From: an uncultured Bradyrhizobium sp.
GTDB lineage: Bacteria > Pseudomonadota > Alphaproteobacteria > Rhizobiales > Xanthobacteraceae
NCBI RefSeq assembly: GCF_936928535.1
Contig: NZ_CAKZHY010000172.1
Span: 86,393-150,392 of the forward strand
Direction: 5' to 3'
Length of the DNA stretch: 64,000 nt
Shown here: positions 53,796 through 62,442 of the stretch, piece by piece
Position numbering within the stretch: the first letter of the stretch is position 1
Layout: each line of letters begins with the position of its first letter
Made by a program: the position numbers and the translations under genes
Notes under the pieces: generated by a model
What the model was told of the DNA's origin: nothing
The model's input: only the letters and a program-made list of their open reading frames with translations
Database searches by the model: none

Positions 53796-54719
53796 ATGAG
53801 CAAGAGCGGCGTCGCAATCCTCGGCATCTTCGTGGTCGATCTGGCCTTCCGGGCCGGCAACATGCCTGCGATCGGCGAAACCATCGCAGGCTCCGGATTT
53901 GCCATGGGGCCGGGTGGCAAGGGATCGAACCAGGCCGTGGCTGCGGCGCGCGCCGGCGCGGAGGTGACCTTCATCTCCCGCATCGGCCGGGACGCCTTTG
54001 GCGACCTCGCCATCAAGACGTGGGAGACCGAGGGCATCAAGCCGCGCGTCGCCAGGACTGCGGAGGCCCCGACGGGCGCCGCCTTCATCTATGTCCACGA
54101 GACGCGCGGCGACAACGCCATCATCGTGGTGAGCGGAGCGGCCGAGGGACTTAGTCCCAACGACGTTGACGCGGCTGCGGAAGCAATCCGCTCCAGCCGC
54201 GTCTTCGTGACCCAGCTCGAACAGCCGGTCGCCGCCGCCCAGCGCGGGCTCGAGATCGCGCGCGCGGCGGGCAGCATCACCGTGTTCAACCCGGCGCCTG
54301 CTTCCAAATTCGACGATGGCCTGTTCGCCTTGTGCGACTACGTCGTTCCCAACGAGACCGAGGCCGAGGCGCTGACGGGGATCGCGGTCGGCGATCTCTC
54401 AGGCGCCCGCCGCGCCGGCGATGCGTTGCTGGCCAAGGGCGCGGGCACAGCGCTGATCACGCTCGGCGAACGCGGAGCGCTGTTTCATGGGCGGGATCGC
54501 TCGCTGCACGTGCCGCCGTTCGCCGCCGGCAAGGTGGTGGAAACCGCGGGGGCAGGCGATGCCTTCGTCGGCGGCTTTGCCGCAGCGCTCGCGGGCGGCG
54601 CCGATCCGCTGGACGCGGCGCGCTTCGGTTCGGCCACGGCAGGGATTTCCGTGACGCGCGCCGGCACGGCGCCCGCGATGCCGCGGCGCGCCGAGATCGA
54701 AGCCCTGTTGAAGGGATGA
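53796..54719 (+). CDS. Ribokinase-family (PfkB) sugar kinase, probable ribo- or deoxyribokinase
   Basis: 307 residues. PfkB signatures: GPGGKGSNQAVAAARAGAEV near the start and the catalytic ETAGAGDAFVGGFAAAL near the end. The ATG at 53796 lies eight bases after GGAGAG; the ATG at 53790 is too close to it. With fucU and deoC in the same operon, phosphorylation of deoxyribose at O5 is the simplest role; ribose cannot be excluded. The next gene, seven bases on, opens another importer. Confidence 0.9.
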   Translation: MSKSGVAILGIFVVDLAFRAGNMPAIGETIAGSGFAMGPGGKGSNQAVAAARAGAEVTFISRIGRDAFGDLAIKTWETEGIKPRVARTAEAPTGAAFIYVHETRGDNAIIVVSGAAEGLSPNDVDAAAEAIRSSRVFVTQLEQPVAAAQRGLEIARAAGSITVFNPAPASKFDDGLFALCDYVVPNETEAEALTGIAVGDLSGARRAGDALLAKGAGTALITLGERGALFHGRDRSLHVPPFAAGKVVETAGAGDAFVGGFAAALAGGADPLDAARFGSATAGISVTRAGTAPAMPRRAEIEALLKG

Positions 54720-54726
54720 TCTGGCG

Positions 54727-55602
54727 ATGATGCGGAACGATCCGATCAAGCATGTCTTCATCTGGCCGGCGGTGCTCGTCGTGCTGGCGATCTCGATCTT
54801 TCCGTTGATCTATTCCTTCACCACGAGCTTCCTCAGCTACCGCCTAATTCCGCCGATCCCGCCGCGCGTGGTGTGGTTCGGCAATTATGTGACGCTGTTG
54901 CAGGAGCCGCGCTTCTGGAACGCGATCCTCACGACGACCCTGATCGCCTTCATCGCGGTCGGGCTGCAATACGTCATTGGCTTTGGCGTTGCGCTCGCGC
55001 TGAATGCGCGCGTGCCGGGCGAACGGCTGTTCCGCGTCGCTCTGCTGCTGCCCATGCTGCTGGCACCGGTTGCCGTGGCGTTGGTGGCCCGCATGATCTT
55101 CAACCCGACCATGGGGCCGCTCAACCAGTTCCTCTCCATGTTCGGCCTCGCAAACCTGCCGTTCCTCACTAACGGGCATTGGGCGCTCGGCTGCATCATT
55201 GCGGTCGAGATCTGGCAATGGACGCCGTTCGTGATCCTGATGATGCTGGCCGGCCTGCAAACGCTGCCTGAAGACGTCTACGAGGCCGCCGAGCTCGAGA
55301 ACGCCAGCGCCTGGCAGCAATTCTGGGGCATCACCTTTCCGATGATGCTGCCGATCTCCGCCACGGTCGTCTTCATCCGCCTGATCGAGAGCTACAAGAT
55401 CATGGACACCGTGTTCGTGATGACCGGTGGCGGACCGGGCGTCGACACCGAGACGCTGACCCTGTTCGCCTATCAGGAGGGTTTCAAGAAGTTCAATCTC
55501 GGCTACACCTCGGCGCTGAGCTTCCTGTTCCTGATCGCCATCACGATCATCGGCGTCACCTATCTGGCGTTGCTGCGGCCGCATCTGGAGAAGAGCCGAT
55601 GA
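54727..55602 (+). CDS. Sugar ABC transporter permease, MalF type
   Basis: 291 residues, six predicted helices. The EAA loop is VYEAAELENASAWQQFWGITFPMM; GGGPGVDTETLTLFAYQEGF is the usual last periplasmic segment. It follows the kinase gene by seven bases, so the deo genes and this importer may form one transcript. Stop overlaps the next permease by 4 bases. Confidence 0.88.
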   Translation: MMRNDPIKHVFIWPAVLVVLAISIFPLIYSFTTSFLSYRLIPPIPPRVVWFGNYVTLLQEPRFWNAILTTTLIAFIAVGLQYVIGFGVALALNARVPGERLFRVALLLPMLLAPVAVALVARMIFNPTMGPLNQFLSMFGLANLPFLTNGHWALGCIIAVEIWQWTPFVILMMLAGLQTLPEDVYEAAELENASAWQQFWGITFPMMLPISATVVFIRLIESYKIMDTVFVMTGGGPGVDTETLTLFAYQEGFKKFNLGYTSALSFLFLIAITIIGVTYLALLRPHLEKSR

Positions 55603-56636
55603 GCGGGCAGGGCCTCACCGGACTGTCGAGCTGGAGCCGGCGCTTCGTCGCAGCAGGCGTTCTCGTCTGGTGCGTGATCACGGCGTTCCCGCTCTATTGG
55701 GTGTTGGTGACCGCCTTCAAGACGCCGCCGGGCGTGGTCGGCGGTCCGACCTATATCCCGTTCGTCGATTTCACGCCGACGCTTCAGCCCTTCATCGATC
55801 TCTACCAGGGCATCCGCGGTGAATTCTTCCGGACCTTCCTGAACTCGACCATCGTCGGCTTATCGGCGGCGGCGATCGCCACCGCGATCGGCGCGATGGC
55901 GGCCTATGCGCTTGTCAGGTTCGAGTTCAAGGTGCGGTTTGGCGCCGGCTTGATCTTCTTCCTGCTTGCGCTCGGCGGCTATCTGCTGTTCAGCAACAAT
56001 CTCGGCTTCACCCGGGCCCAGGCGCTGCTGCTTGCATTCCCGATCGCGCTGGTCGTTGCCATCATCGCCAACCGCCTGCCGCTGCCGGGCCCGATCCTCG
56101 GCAACGAGGACATCCTGTTCTGGTTCGTCAGCCAGCGCATGTTTCCGCCAATCGTCACGGCCTTTGCGCTGTATCTGCTCTACAGCGAGATCGGCCGTCT
56201 GGGTTTCCAGCTCATCGACAGCTTCGTCGGCCTCACGCTGTGCTACGTCGCATTCTCGCTGCCGATCGTGGTCTGGCTGATGCGCGACTTCTTCGAGGCG
56301 ATCCCGATCGAGGTCGAGGAAGCCGCAATGGTCGACAACGTACCGAGCTGGCGCATCTTCCTCGGCATCGTGGTGCCGATGTCGATGAACGGGCTGCTGG
56401 CGACCTTCATGATCACGCTGGCCTTTGTCTGGAATGAGTTCCTGTTCGCGCTGTTCCTGACCAATTCCAAATGGCAGACGCTGCCGATCCTGGTGGCCGG
56501 ACAGAACAGCCAGCGCGGCGACGAATGGTGGGCGATCTCGGCCGCGGCGCTCGTCGCCATCATTCCGATGATGATCATGGCGGGTCTGCTCAGCCGCATG
56601 ATGCGGTCGGGCCTGCTGCTCGGCGCAATCAAATAG
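55599..56636 (+). CDS. Sugar ABC transporter permease, MalG type, with an extra membrane segment
   Basis: 345 residues, about 60 longer than most MalG-type permeases. Helix 1 with TAFPLYWVLVTAFKTPPG and the EAA loop AIPIEVEEAAMVDNVPSWRIFLGIV are normal. Between the second helix (ending ALVRFEFKVRFG) and the FWFVSQRMFPPI segment lies an insertion with two more hydrophobic stretches (GLIFFLLALGGYLLF and ALLLAFPIALVVAII), predicting eight helices rather than six. The other MalG-like permease in this window (36859) lacks it. Confidence 0.87.
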   Translation: MSGQGLTGLSSWSRRFVAAGVLVWCVITAFPLYWVLVTAFKTPPGVVGGPTYIPFVDFTPTLQPFIDLYQGIRGEFFRTFLNSTIVGLSAAAIATAIGAMAAYALVRFEFKVRFGAGLIFFLLALGGYLLFSNNLGFTRAQALLLAFPIALVVAIIANRLPLPGPILGNEDILFWFVSQRMFPPIVTAFALYLLYSEIGRLGFQLIDSFVGLTLCYVAFSLPIVVWLMRDFFEAIPIEVEEAAMVDNVPSWRIFLGIVVPMSMNGLLATFMITLAFVWNEFLFALFLTNSKWQTLPILVAGQNSQRGDEWWAISAAALVAIIPMMIMAGLLSRMMRSGLLLGAIK

Positions 56637-56664
56637 CAAAAACCTATCTAGGGAGGACTGGACG

Positions 56665-58125
56665 ATGTTGCGACGGACGTTTCTGATGTTGACGACTTCG
56701 CTTGCCGTGGCTTGCGCCGCGAGCCAGGCGAACGCGGCCTGTAGCCCCGACTACTCCGGCGTCACCCTGACGGTGGCGTCGCAGACCGGCCCCTATATCG
56801 CCTCCGCGCTCAAGCTCGGTGCGGACGAATGGACCAAGAAGACCTGCGGCAAGGTCAATGTCGTCGAATTTCCGTGGTCGGAGCTCTACCCGAAGATCGT
56901 GACGTCGCTGACGGCCTCGGATGCGACCTTCGACCTCGTCAGTTTCGCACCGGCCTGGCTGCCCGACTTCGTGCCCTATCTCAGCGAGATGCCGAAGGCG
57001 ATGCAATCAGGCAAGGATTGGGACGATGTCGAGCCGGCCTACCGTGAACGCCTGATGGTGTGGGAAGGCAAGATCTACTCGCAGTCGATGGACGGCGACG
57101 TCCACACCTACACCTATCGCACCGACCTTTTCAGCGATCCCAAGGAGAAGGACGCGTTCAAGGCGAAGTACGGCTACGATCTGGCGCCGCCGAAAACCTG
57201 GAAGCAATATCTCGACATCGCGGAATTCTTCCAGCGTCCCGACAAGGGACTGTGGGGCACCGCGGAAGCCTTCCGTCGCGGTGGCCAACAGTTCTGGTTC
57301 TTCTTCAGCCACGCGGCTGCCTATACCAACAACCCGAACTATCCGGGCGCGATGTTCTTTGATCCCGAGACCATGGATGCCCAGATCAACAATCCTGGCT
57401 GGGTGAAGGGGCTGGAAGAGTATATCCGCGCCTCCAAGCTCGGACCGCCCAATGCGCTGAACTTCTCGTTCGGCGAGGTCAACGCGGCGGTGGCCGGCGG
57501 CCAGGTCGCGGAATCGATCGGCTGGGGCGACACCGGCGTGATCGCGGCCGATCCCAAGCAGTCGAAGATCTCAGGCAAGGTCGGCTCTGCCGTGCTGCCC
57601 GGCTCCGACGAGATCTGGAACGCCAAGACCAAGAAGTGGGACAAATTCCCCGAAGTCCTGCCTGCGCCCTTCATGGCGTTCGGTGGCTGGCAGGTTGCCG
57701 TGCCGAAGGTTGGCAAGCACCAGGAGGCGGCGTGGGATTTCATCAAGACGCTGACCAGCCCCGAAGTCTCCGGCCAGGCTGCGATCACCGGCGGCACGGG
57801 CGTCAACCCCTACCGCAAATCGCACACCGCAAATCTGGAGCTGTGGAGCAAGATCTTCTCGCCGCAGGAAGCCAAGGAATATCTCGGCGCGCAGGCCGAC
57901 TCCATCAACGGCAAGAACGTTGCGCTCGACATGCGTCTGCCCGGCTATTTCTCCTACACCGAGGTCGTGGAGATTGAGCTTGGCAAGGCGCTGGCCGGCC
58001 AGACCACGCCGCAGGCCGCGCTTGATACGGTCGCGAAGGAATGGAATCGCCTGACCGACGAGTTCGGTCGTGCAAAACAGCTCGCCGCCTATCGTGCGGC
58101 GATGGGCCTACCGCCCAAGAACTAA
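56665..58125 (+). CDS. Sugar ABC transporter substrate-binding protein
   Basis: 486 residues. Sec signal to about residue 24 (ASQANAACSPD), then a family-1 binding protein: VTLTVASQTGPYIASALKLGADEW, FDLVSFAPAWLPDFVPYLSEMP, ITGGTGVNPYRKS near the end. GGGAGGAC precedes the ATG at 56665. Unusually it comes after both permeases. Ligand unknown; proximity to the deoxyribose genes suggests a related sugar or nucleoside, but this is position only. Confidence 0.86.
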   Translation: MLRRTFLMLTTSLAVACAASQANAACSPDYSGVTLTVASQTGPYIASALKLGADEWTKKTCGKVNVVEFPWSELYPKIVTSLTASDATFDLVSFAPAWLPDFVPYLSEMPKAMQSGKDWDDVEPAYRERLMVWEGKIYSQSMDGDVHTYTYRTDLFSDPKEKDAFKAKYGYDLAPPKTWKQYLDIAEFFQRPDKGLWGTAEAFRRGGQQFWFFFSHAAAYTNNPNYPGAMFFDPETMDAQINNPGWVKGLEEYIRASKLGPPNALNFSFGEVNAAVAGGQVAESIGWGDTGVIAADPKQSKISGKVGSAVLPGSDEIWNAKTKKWDKFPEVLPAPFMAFGGWQVAVPKVGKHQEAAWDFIKTLTSPEVSGQAAITGGTGVNPYRKSHTANLELWSKIFSPQEAKEYLGAQADSINGKNVALDMRLPGYFSYTEVVEIELGKALAGQTTPQAALDTVAKEWNRLTDEFGRAKQLAAYRAAMGLPPKN

Positions 58126-58165
58126 CTGAAGAACCAGACGAAGAACTAACCTCCGCTGAGACTTC

Positions 58166-58200
58166 CCCGGATGATGCGTCAGCGTCATCCGGGTCTTGTT
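58166..58200 (+). terminator. Attenuator-like terminator after the binding-protein gene
   Basis: CCCGGATGATGC (58166-58177) and GCGTCATCCGGG (58182-58193), loop GTCA, one T-G pair, followed by TCTTGTTG. Lies between the binding protein and the ATPase gene; probably partial termination. Confidence 0.7.
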
Positions 58201-58234
58201 GACCGTCGACTTCAAAGGACGGAAAAAGGATTCC

Positions 58235-59326
58235 ATGGCGCGCGTCGAGATCGAGAACGTCAGCAAGGCATACGGGCCCTACAAGATCATCGAGGGGCTC
58301 GATCTGAACGTGGCCGACGAGGAGTTCGTCGTGCTCGTCGGCCCGTCGGGCTGCGGCAAGACCACGACCTTGCGCATGATTGCAGGCCTCGAGACCGTCA
58401 CCGGCGGAACCATCCGCATTGGCGAGCGCGATGTGACGCAGCTGCGCCCGGGCCTGCGGAATTGCGCGATGGTGTTCCAGAACTATGCGCTCTATCCGCA
58501 TATGACGGTCGGGGAGAACATCGGCTACGGCATGAAGGTGCGGGGTGAGCAGCGCGCCGGCATCGCGAAAGCCGTCCAGGACGTGGCGCGGGTGCTCGAC
58601 CTCGAGCCATATCTGGACCGTCGCCCGAAGCAGCTCTCCGGCGGGCAGCGCCAGCGCGTCGCGATCGGACGCGCCATCGTGCGCAGCCCGGACGTGTTCC
58701 TGTTCGACGAGCCGCTGTCGAACCTCGACGCCAAGCTGCGTATCGAGATGCGGACCGAGATCAAGGCCTTGCACCGCCGCCTTGCCAAGACGATCGTCTA
58801 TGTCACGCATGACCAGGTCGAAGCCATGACCATGGCCGACCGTGTCGTGGTGATGAACAAAGGACGGATCGAGCAGGCCGCCGATCCCATCACGATCTAC
58901 GAGAAGCCCGCCAATCTCTTCGTCGCCGGCTTCATGGGCGCACCCAGCATGAATTTCATCCACGGCGAAATCGCCGCTCGCGATGGAGCGCTGGTCTTTA
59001 CCGAGCCGTCGGGAACGTCGTTGAAATTGCCGAAATCCCGCGAGGCGGCCTATGCGGGCAGCGTCGGCAAGCCGGTCGTGCTCGGCGTGCGGCCCGACCA
59101 TGTGCTGCGGCAGGACGCCCCGGCGGGCTCTTCCGTCCGTATCATGGTGAAAGACGTCGAGCCGCTCGGGCCACATACGCTGGTGATCGGCACCGTCGGC
59201 ACGTTTCCGTTCACGGCGCAGATGCCGGGGGGGGTGGCGGCGGCGCCGGATCATGTCATTGACGTTGCGCTCGATCTGGAGCGGACGCACCTTTTCGACA
59301 AGGTGTCGGGGATGGCGATCGCCTGA
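58235..59326 (+). CDS. Sugar ABC transporter ATP-binding protein, UgpC/MalK type
   Basis: 363 residues. Walker A GPSGCGKTT, signature LSGGQRQRVAIGRAI, Walker B FLFDEPLSNLDAKLR, H-loop VTHDQVEAMTMAD, plus a C-terminal OB-type domain. The ATG at 58235 (MARVEIENVSKAYG) follows AAAGGA; a longer form from 58196 lacks a site. It is the single ATPase of the 54727-59326 importer and would act as a homodimer. Confidence 0.9.
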   Translation: MARVEIENVSKAYGPYKIIEGLDLNVADEEFVVLVGPSGCGKTTTLRMIAGLETVTGGTIRIGERDVTQLRPGLRNCAMVFQNYALYPHMTVGENIGYGMKVRGEQRAGIAKAVQDVARVLDLEPYLDRRPKQLSGGQRQRVAIGRAIVRSPDVFLFDEPLSNLDAKLRIEMRTEIKALHRRLAKTIVYVTHDQVEAMTMADRVVVMNKGRIEQAADPITIYEKPANLFVAGFMGAPSMNFIHGEIAARDGALVFTEPSGTSLKLPKSREAAYAGSVGKPVVLGVRPDHVLRQDAPAGSSVRIMVKDVEPLGPHTLVIGTVGTFPFTAQMPGGVAAAPDHVIDVALDLERTHLFDKVSGMAIA

Positions 59327-59335
59327 TAGCGCGGC

Positions 59336-59962
59336 TCAGAACCGCTTTGCCATGTCGGCAAGGCGGCGATGCGCAGTCTCGCGCGCAGCGCGGATCGGCT
59401 CGGTGGGACCTACGGTCGGCCCGATCGGCACGAAGCTGACATTGCTGACGCCGATGAAGCGGAGCGCTTCGCGCAAGTATGGCGTCGCCATGTCGATGCG
59501 GCCGCGGTTCATGCCGGTCGCAAAATCGCTGCCGGAAGCGAGGATGACGATAGTCGGTCGGTCCTTCAGCAGCGGAAGGTAGCCCTGAACCGGCTCGAAG
59601 CGGAATGTCAGGCCGGGCTGGATGATGATGTCGAACCACTGCTTCAGCTTGTAGGGGATGCCGAAATTCCACATCGGCGTCGAGATCAGCACGCGGTCGG
59701 CCAGCGCAAAGCGCAGTGCCATCCGCTCGGCCTCGGCAAAGCTGCTGCGTTGTGCATCGTTGAAGGTCTGTGCCTTCATCCGCGCGTATTTGGCCTCGAC
59801 GATGGGACCGACAAATTCCGGCATCCTCTCGCGCCAGAGATCGACGACGTCGATGTCCCAATCGGGGCGGCTCTGGCGAAAGCCGTCAAGAAAGATGCGC
59901 GCGCCGGCGCTCGACTCGGAATCGGCACGGGGCGAGCAGGAGAGGTGCAGGAGCTTCGCCAC
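59336..59962 (-). CDS. FMN-dependent NADH-azoreductase-like flavoprotein
   Basis: 208 residues with a flavodoxin-like fold: LLHLSCSPRADSESS binds the FMN phosphate, TPMWNFGIPYKLKQWFD is the azoreductase/quinone reductase signature, and LASGSDF the second flavin loop. Likely a two-electron quinone or azo reductase in the cytoplasm. It is the last gene of a minus-strand group and begins four bases after the stop of the fused gene upstream. Convergent with the importer ATPase. Confidence 0.87.
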   Translation of the reverse strand: MAKLLHLSCSPRADSESSAGARIFLDGFRQSRPDWDIDVVDLWRERMPEFVGPIVEAKYARMKAQTFNDAQRSSFAEAERMALRFALADRVLISTPMWNFGIPYKLKQWFDIIIQPGLTFRFEPVQGYLPLLKDRPTIVILASGSDFATGMNRGRIDMATPYLREALRFIGVSNVSFVPIGPTVGPTEPIRAARETAHRRLADMAKRF

Positions 59963-59965
59963 CGC

Positions 59966-61543
59966 TCATCCCAGCGCTCTGATGACGGCATCGGCGCGCG
60001 TGACCACGGCGACGTTCTGCATGGCAAAATTGATCGAGGCCGAGTGCCAGTCGGCATTCATGGTCGAGCAGCAATCCTCCGGTACGATCATGAAATAGCC
60101 CTTGTCGGCGCCGGTGCGGGCGGTGTGCTCGACCGACATGTTGGTCCAGGCACCGGTGTTGATGATCATGTCGCGGCCGGTGGCTTTCAGGATCGTCTCG
60201 AGCCGTGTGCCTTCCCAGGCGCTCATGCGCATCTTCTCGACGACGAAGTCGCCTGGTCGCGGCTCCAGGCCGGAGACCGGCGCGGCGCCCCAGCTGCCGC
60301 GCACCATGGCCTTGCTGTCGACCAGGCCTTCGAACAGCGGCGCGTTCAGCGTCACGCCCGGCGCGCCGGGCTCGACCACGAACCAGACATGGATGATGGC
60401 GACGCCGCGCGCCCGCGCGGTCTCCGCCAGGCGCCGGACATTCTCGACGACATGCTGTTGCTTGGCATGACCTGGCGCGCCGGAATCGGCGAATGCGCCG
60501 CCATCCATGATGACGTCGTTTTGAAGATCCTGGATGATCATGGCGCAGCGGTTCGGATCGAGCCGCAATTCGCCATCAGCCAGGATCGGCGCTGCAGCAG
60601 CAGGGCCGGCGCTCGCGGGGCCACCAGCACTGCGCCTGCCGCTCATATAGGGCTCGTGGCGCGGTCCTGTTTTGGTCGCGATGGCATAGACCGAATGCGT
60701 CGAGGTCAAATAGAGCGTGCGGAAATCCGGCCCGCCCCAGGCGAGGTTGGCGACGAGCTCGGGCACGCGGACCTTTCCAAGCAGCTCACCGCGCGGCGAA
60801 TAGACCCAGACGCCGCCGGGCGCGGTGACCCAGACATTGCCGTGCTGGTCGCACTTCATGCCGTCGGGCACGCCCGCCTCGAGCTCGGAGCGGATGCCGC
60901 TCGCGAACACGCGCGCGTTCGCCAGCGTGCCATCGGCATTGACATCGAACACGCGGATCAACGCCTGCACGGTGTCGTTGACATAGAGCAGCTTCTCGTC
61001 GGGTGAGAAGCAGAGTCCGTTCGGCTGATCGAACAGATTGCGGTCCACCACCAGCTTCGGCTCGCCGCCGGGCACCACGCGATAGACCCCCTGGAAGCCG
61101 AGCTGGCGCGGCCGCTCGACGCCATAGACCGGCATGCGGCCGTACCAGGGATCGGAGAAATAGATCGCACCCGAGGAGTGCACGCAGACATCGTTCGGGC
61201 TATTGAGCTCCTGCCCTTGGAAGTGCGAGGCCAACACCTCGCGCCTGCCGTCCGGCCGCTCACGGATCAGCGAGGAGGTCGCGTGCTCGCAGACAATCAG
61301 ATTGAGCTCGGCATCGTAGGTCATGCCGTTGCATTTGTTCGATGGACGCTTGACCTCGGCGACGCCGCGCCGCGCGTCCCAGCGCCGGCGCACGTCGCCC
61401 GGCATATCCGAGAACAAGAGGTAATGATCGACCGGATGCCAGATCGGTCCTTCCGTGAAGTCAAAGCCTGTGCCGATCTGCGCGACGGGCGCGTAGGGGT
61501 CGATCAGGGTCTCGAATTCAGAACGCAAGGTGACGTGTGTCAT
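59966..61543 (-). CDS. Fusion: SMP-30/gluconolactonase domain plus isochorismatase-like domain lacking the catalytic Cys
   Basis: 525 residues in one frame. Residues about 10-295 are an SMP-30/gluconolactonase six-bladed propeller with metal ligands Glu31, Asn175 and Asp227, and Asn117 at the substrate site. A Gly/Ala/Pro linker (about 302-322) leads to an isochorismatase-like hydrolase domain (about 330-525). The latter keeps the Asp339 (IIQDLQND) and Lys437 (VVEKMRMSAWEGT) of the usual Asp-Lys-Cys triad, but the Cys position is Ser470 (TNMSVEHTAR). So it is probably not a normal cysteine hydrolase. Neighbours are a lactonase-type MBL protein and an amidohydrolase, suggesting lactone or amide breakdown. 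Substrate unknown. Confidence 0.87.
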   Translation of the reverse strand: MTHVTLRSEFETLIDPYAPVAQIGTGFDFTEGPIWHPVDHYLLFSDMPGDVRRRWDARRGVAEVKRPSNKCNGMTYDAELNLIVCEHATSSLIRERPDGRREVLASHFQGQELNSPNDVCVHSSGAIYFSDPWYGRMPVYGVERPRQLGFQGVYRVVPGGEPKLVVDRNLFDQPNGLCFSPDEKLLYVNDTVQALIRVFDVNADGTLANARVFASGIRSELEAGVPDGMKCDQHGNVWVTAPGGVWVYSPRGELLGKVRVPELVANLAWGGPDFRTLYLTSTHSVYAIATKTGPRHEPYMSGRRSAGGPASAGPAAAAPILADGELRLDPNRCAMIIQDLQNDVIMDGGAFADSGAPGHAKQQHVVENVRRLAETARARGVAIIHVWFVVEPGAPGVTLNAPLFEGLVDSKAMVRGSWGAAPVSGLEPRPGDFVVEKMRMSAWEGTRLETILKATGRDMIINTGAWTNMSVEHTARTGADKGYFMIVPEDCCSTMNADWHSASINFAMQNVAVVTRADAVIRALG

Positions 61544-61563
61544 CGGACCATCCTCACATCATG

Positions 61564-62412
61564 CTAGGCGGGGAACCAGTTGCGAGCGGGCAGGGACTGC
61601 ACGATCGGTCCGGGGACCTGGTCGTGCAGCCGGCCGACGACATTGCCGCCTTCGATCTTGGCGGGGCGGTCGTGCACCGGCAGCAGATAGCGCGAGTTGC
61701 TGAGCAGCTTCTTGATCGCGGCCTTCTCTGCGCGCTTGGTGGTGCCGTGATTGCCTGTGGTGCGCGGCTCCCAGTCGTGGATCTCGTGGAAGGGCGTGAC
61801 GATCTGGTCGTTGAAATCGTAGATGACGTCGCCGCAGATGGTGGCGATGCCGTCGGCGGTCTCGACGATGATGTTCATCGAGCCCTCGGTGTGCGCGCCG
61901 GCGGCGTCGCAATAGACGCCGGGCATCAGCTCGATCGGGCCGGTGATCTCGAGGTCGAGGAAGCGCAGCGCGCTCTTGGTATGCAGCCGGTCGATCAAAT
62001 GCTTGATATCGGGCGCGGGATATTGCGGATGCATCAGGCCGGAGACGGAATATTCCAGCTCCTTGCGATTGAGTACGACCGTCGTGTTCATCGGGAACAG
62101 GTCGTCCTTGCCGGCGTGATCGATGTGCAGATGGGTGTGGCAGACGAAGCGGACGTCGCCCATGCGCACGCCATAGCGCGCTAGCTGGTTCTCGATCATG
62201 TTCTCGTGGTATTGCAGGCCGCGCATGCCCAGCGTCTCCATGATCTGGTTGGAGCGATAGCCGGTGTCGACCACGACAGGATATTTGCCGCCGAGGATCA
62301 AAAAGCCCAGCGTGAGGACGCGGCGGGTGCGGCCGCAATCGCGACCGAGCACCAGGAAGCTCGATTCCAGCTCGATATCGCCGTAGTCCAGGATCTTGAT
62401 CTCCAGCGCCAT
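61564..62412 (-). CDS. Metallo-beta-lactamase-fold hydrolase, N-acyl-homoserine-lactonase-like
   Basis: 282 residues. The metal motif HLHIDH (94-99), then His in AGAHTEGSM, Asp in GDVIYDF and His in LPVHDRP give the binuclear site of AttM/BlcC-type lactonases. The N-terminal lead (ILDYGDIELESSFLV) is also typical. Likely hydrolyses a lactone, either a small metabolic one or an acyl-homoserine lactone; the SMP-30 neighbour favours the former. 20 bases separate it from the fused gene downstream. Confidence 0.85.
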   Translation of the reverse strand: MALEIKILDYGDIELESSFLVLGRDCGRTRRVLTLGFLILGGKYPVVVDTGYRSNQIMETLGMRGLQYHENMIENQLARYGVRMGDVRFVCHTHLHIDHAGKDDLFPMNTTVVLNRKELEYSVSGLMHPQYPAPDIKHLIDRLHTKSALRFLDLEITGPIELMPGVYCDAAGAHTEGSMNIIVETADGIATICGDVIYDFNDQIVTPFHEIHDWEPRTTGNHGTTKRAEKAAIKKLLSNSRYLLPVHDRPAKIEGGNVVGRLHDQVPGPIVQSLPARNWFPA

Positions 62413-62442
62413 TCGTTTCCCTCCCTGTTCTGTTCTTGTCTG

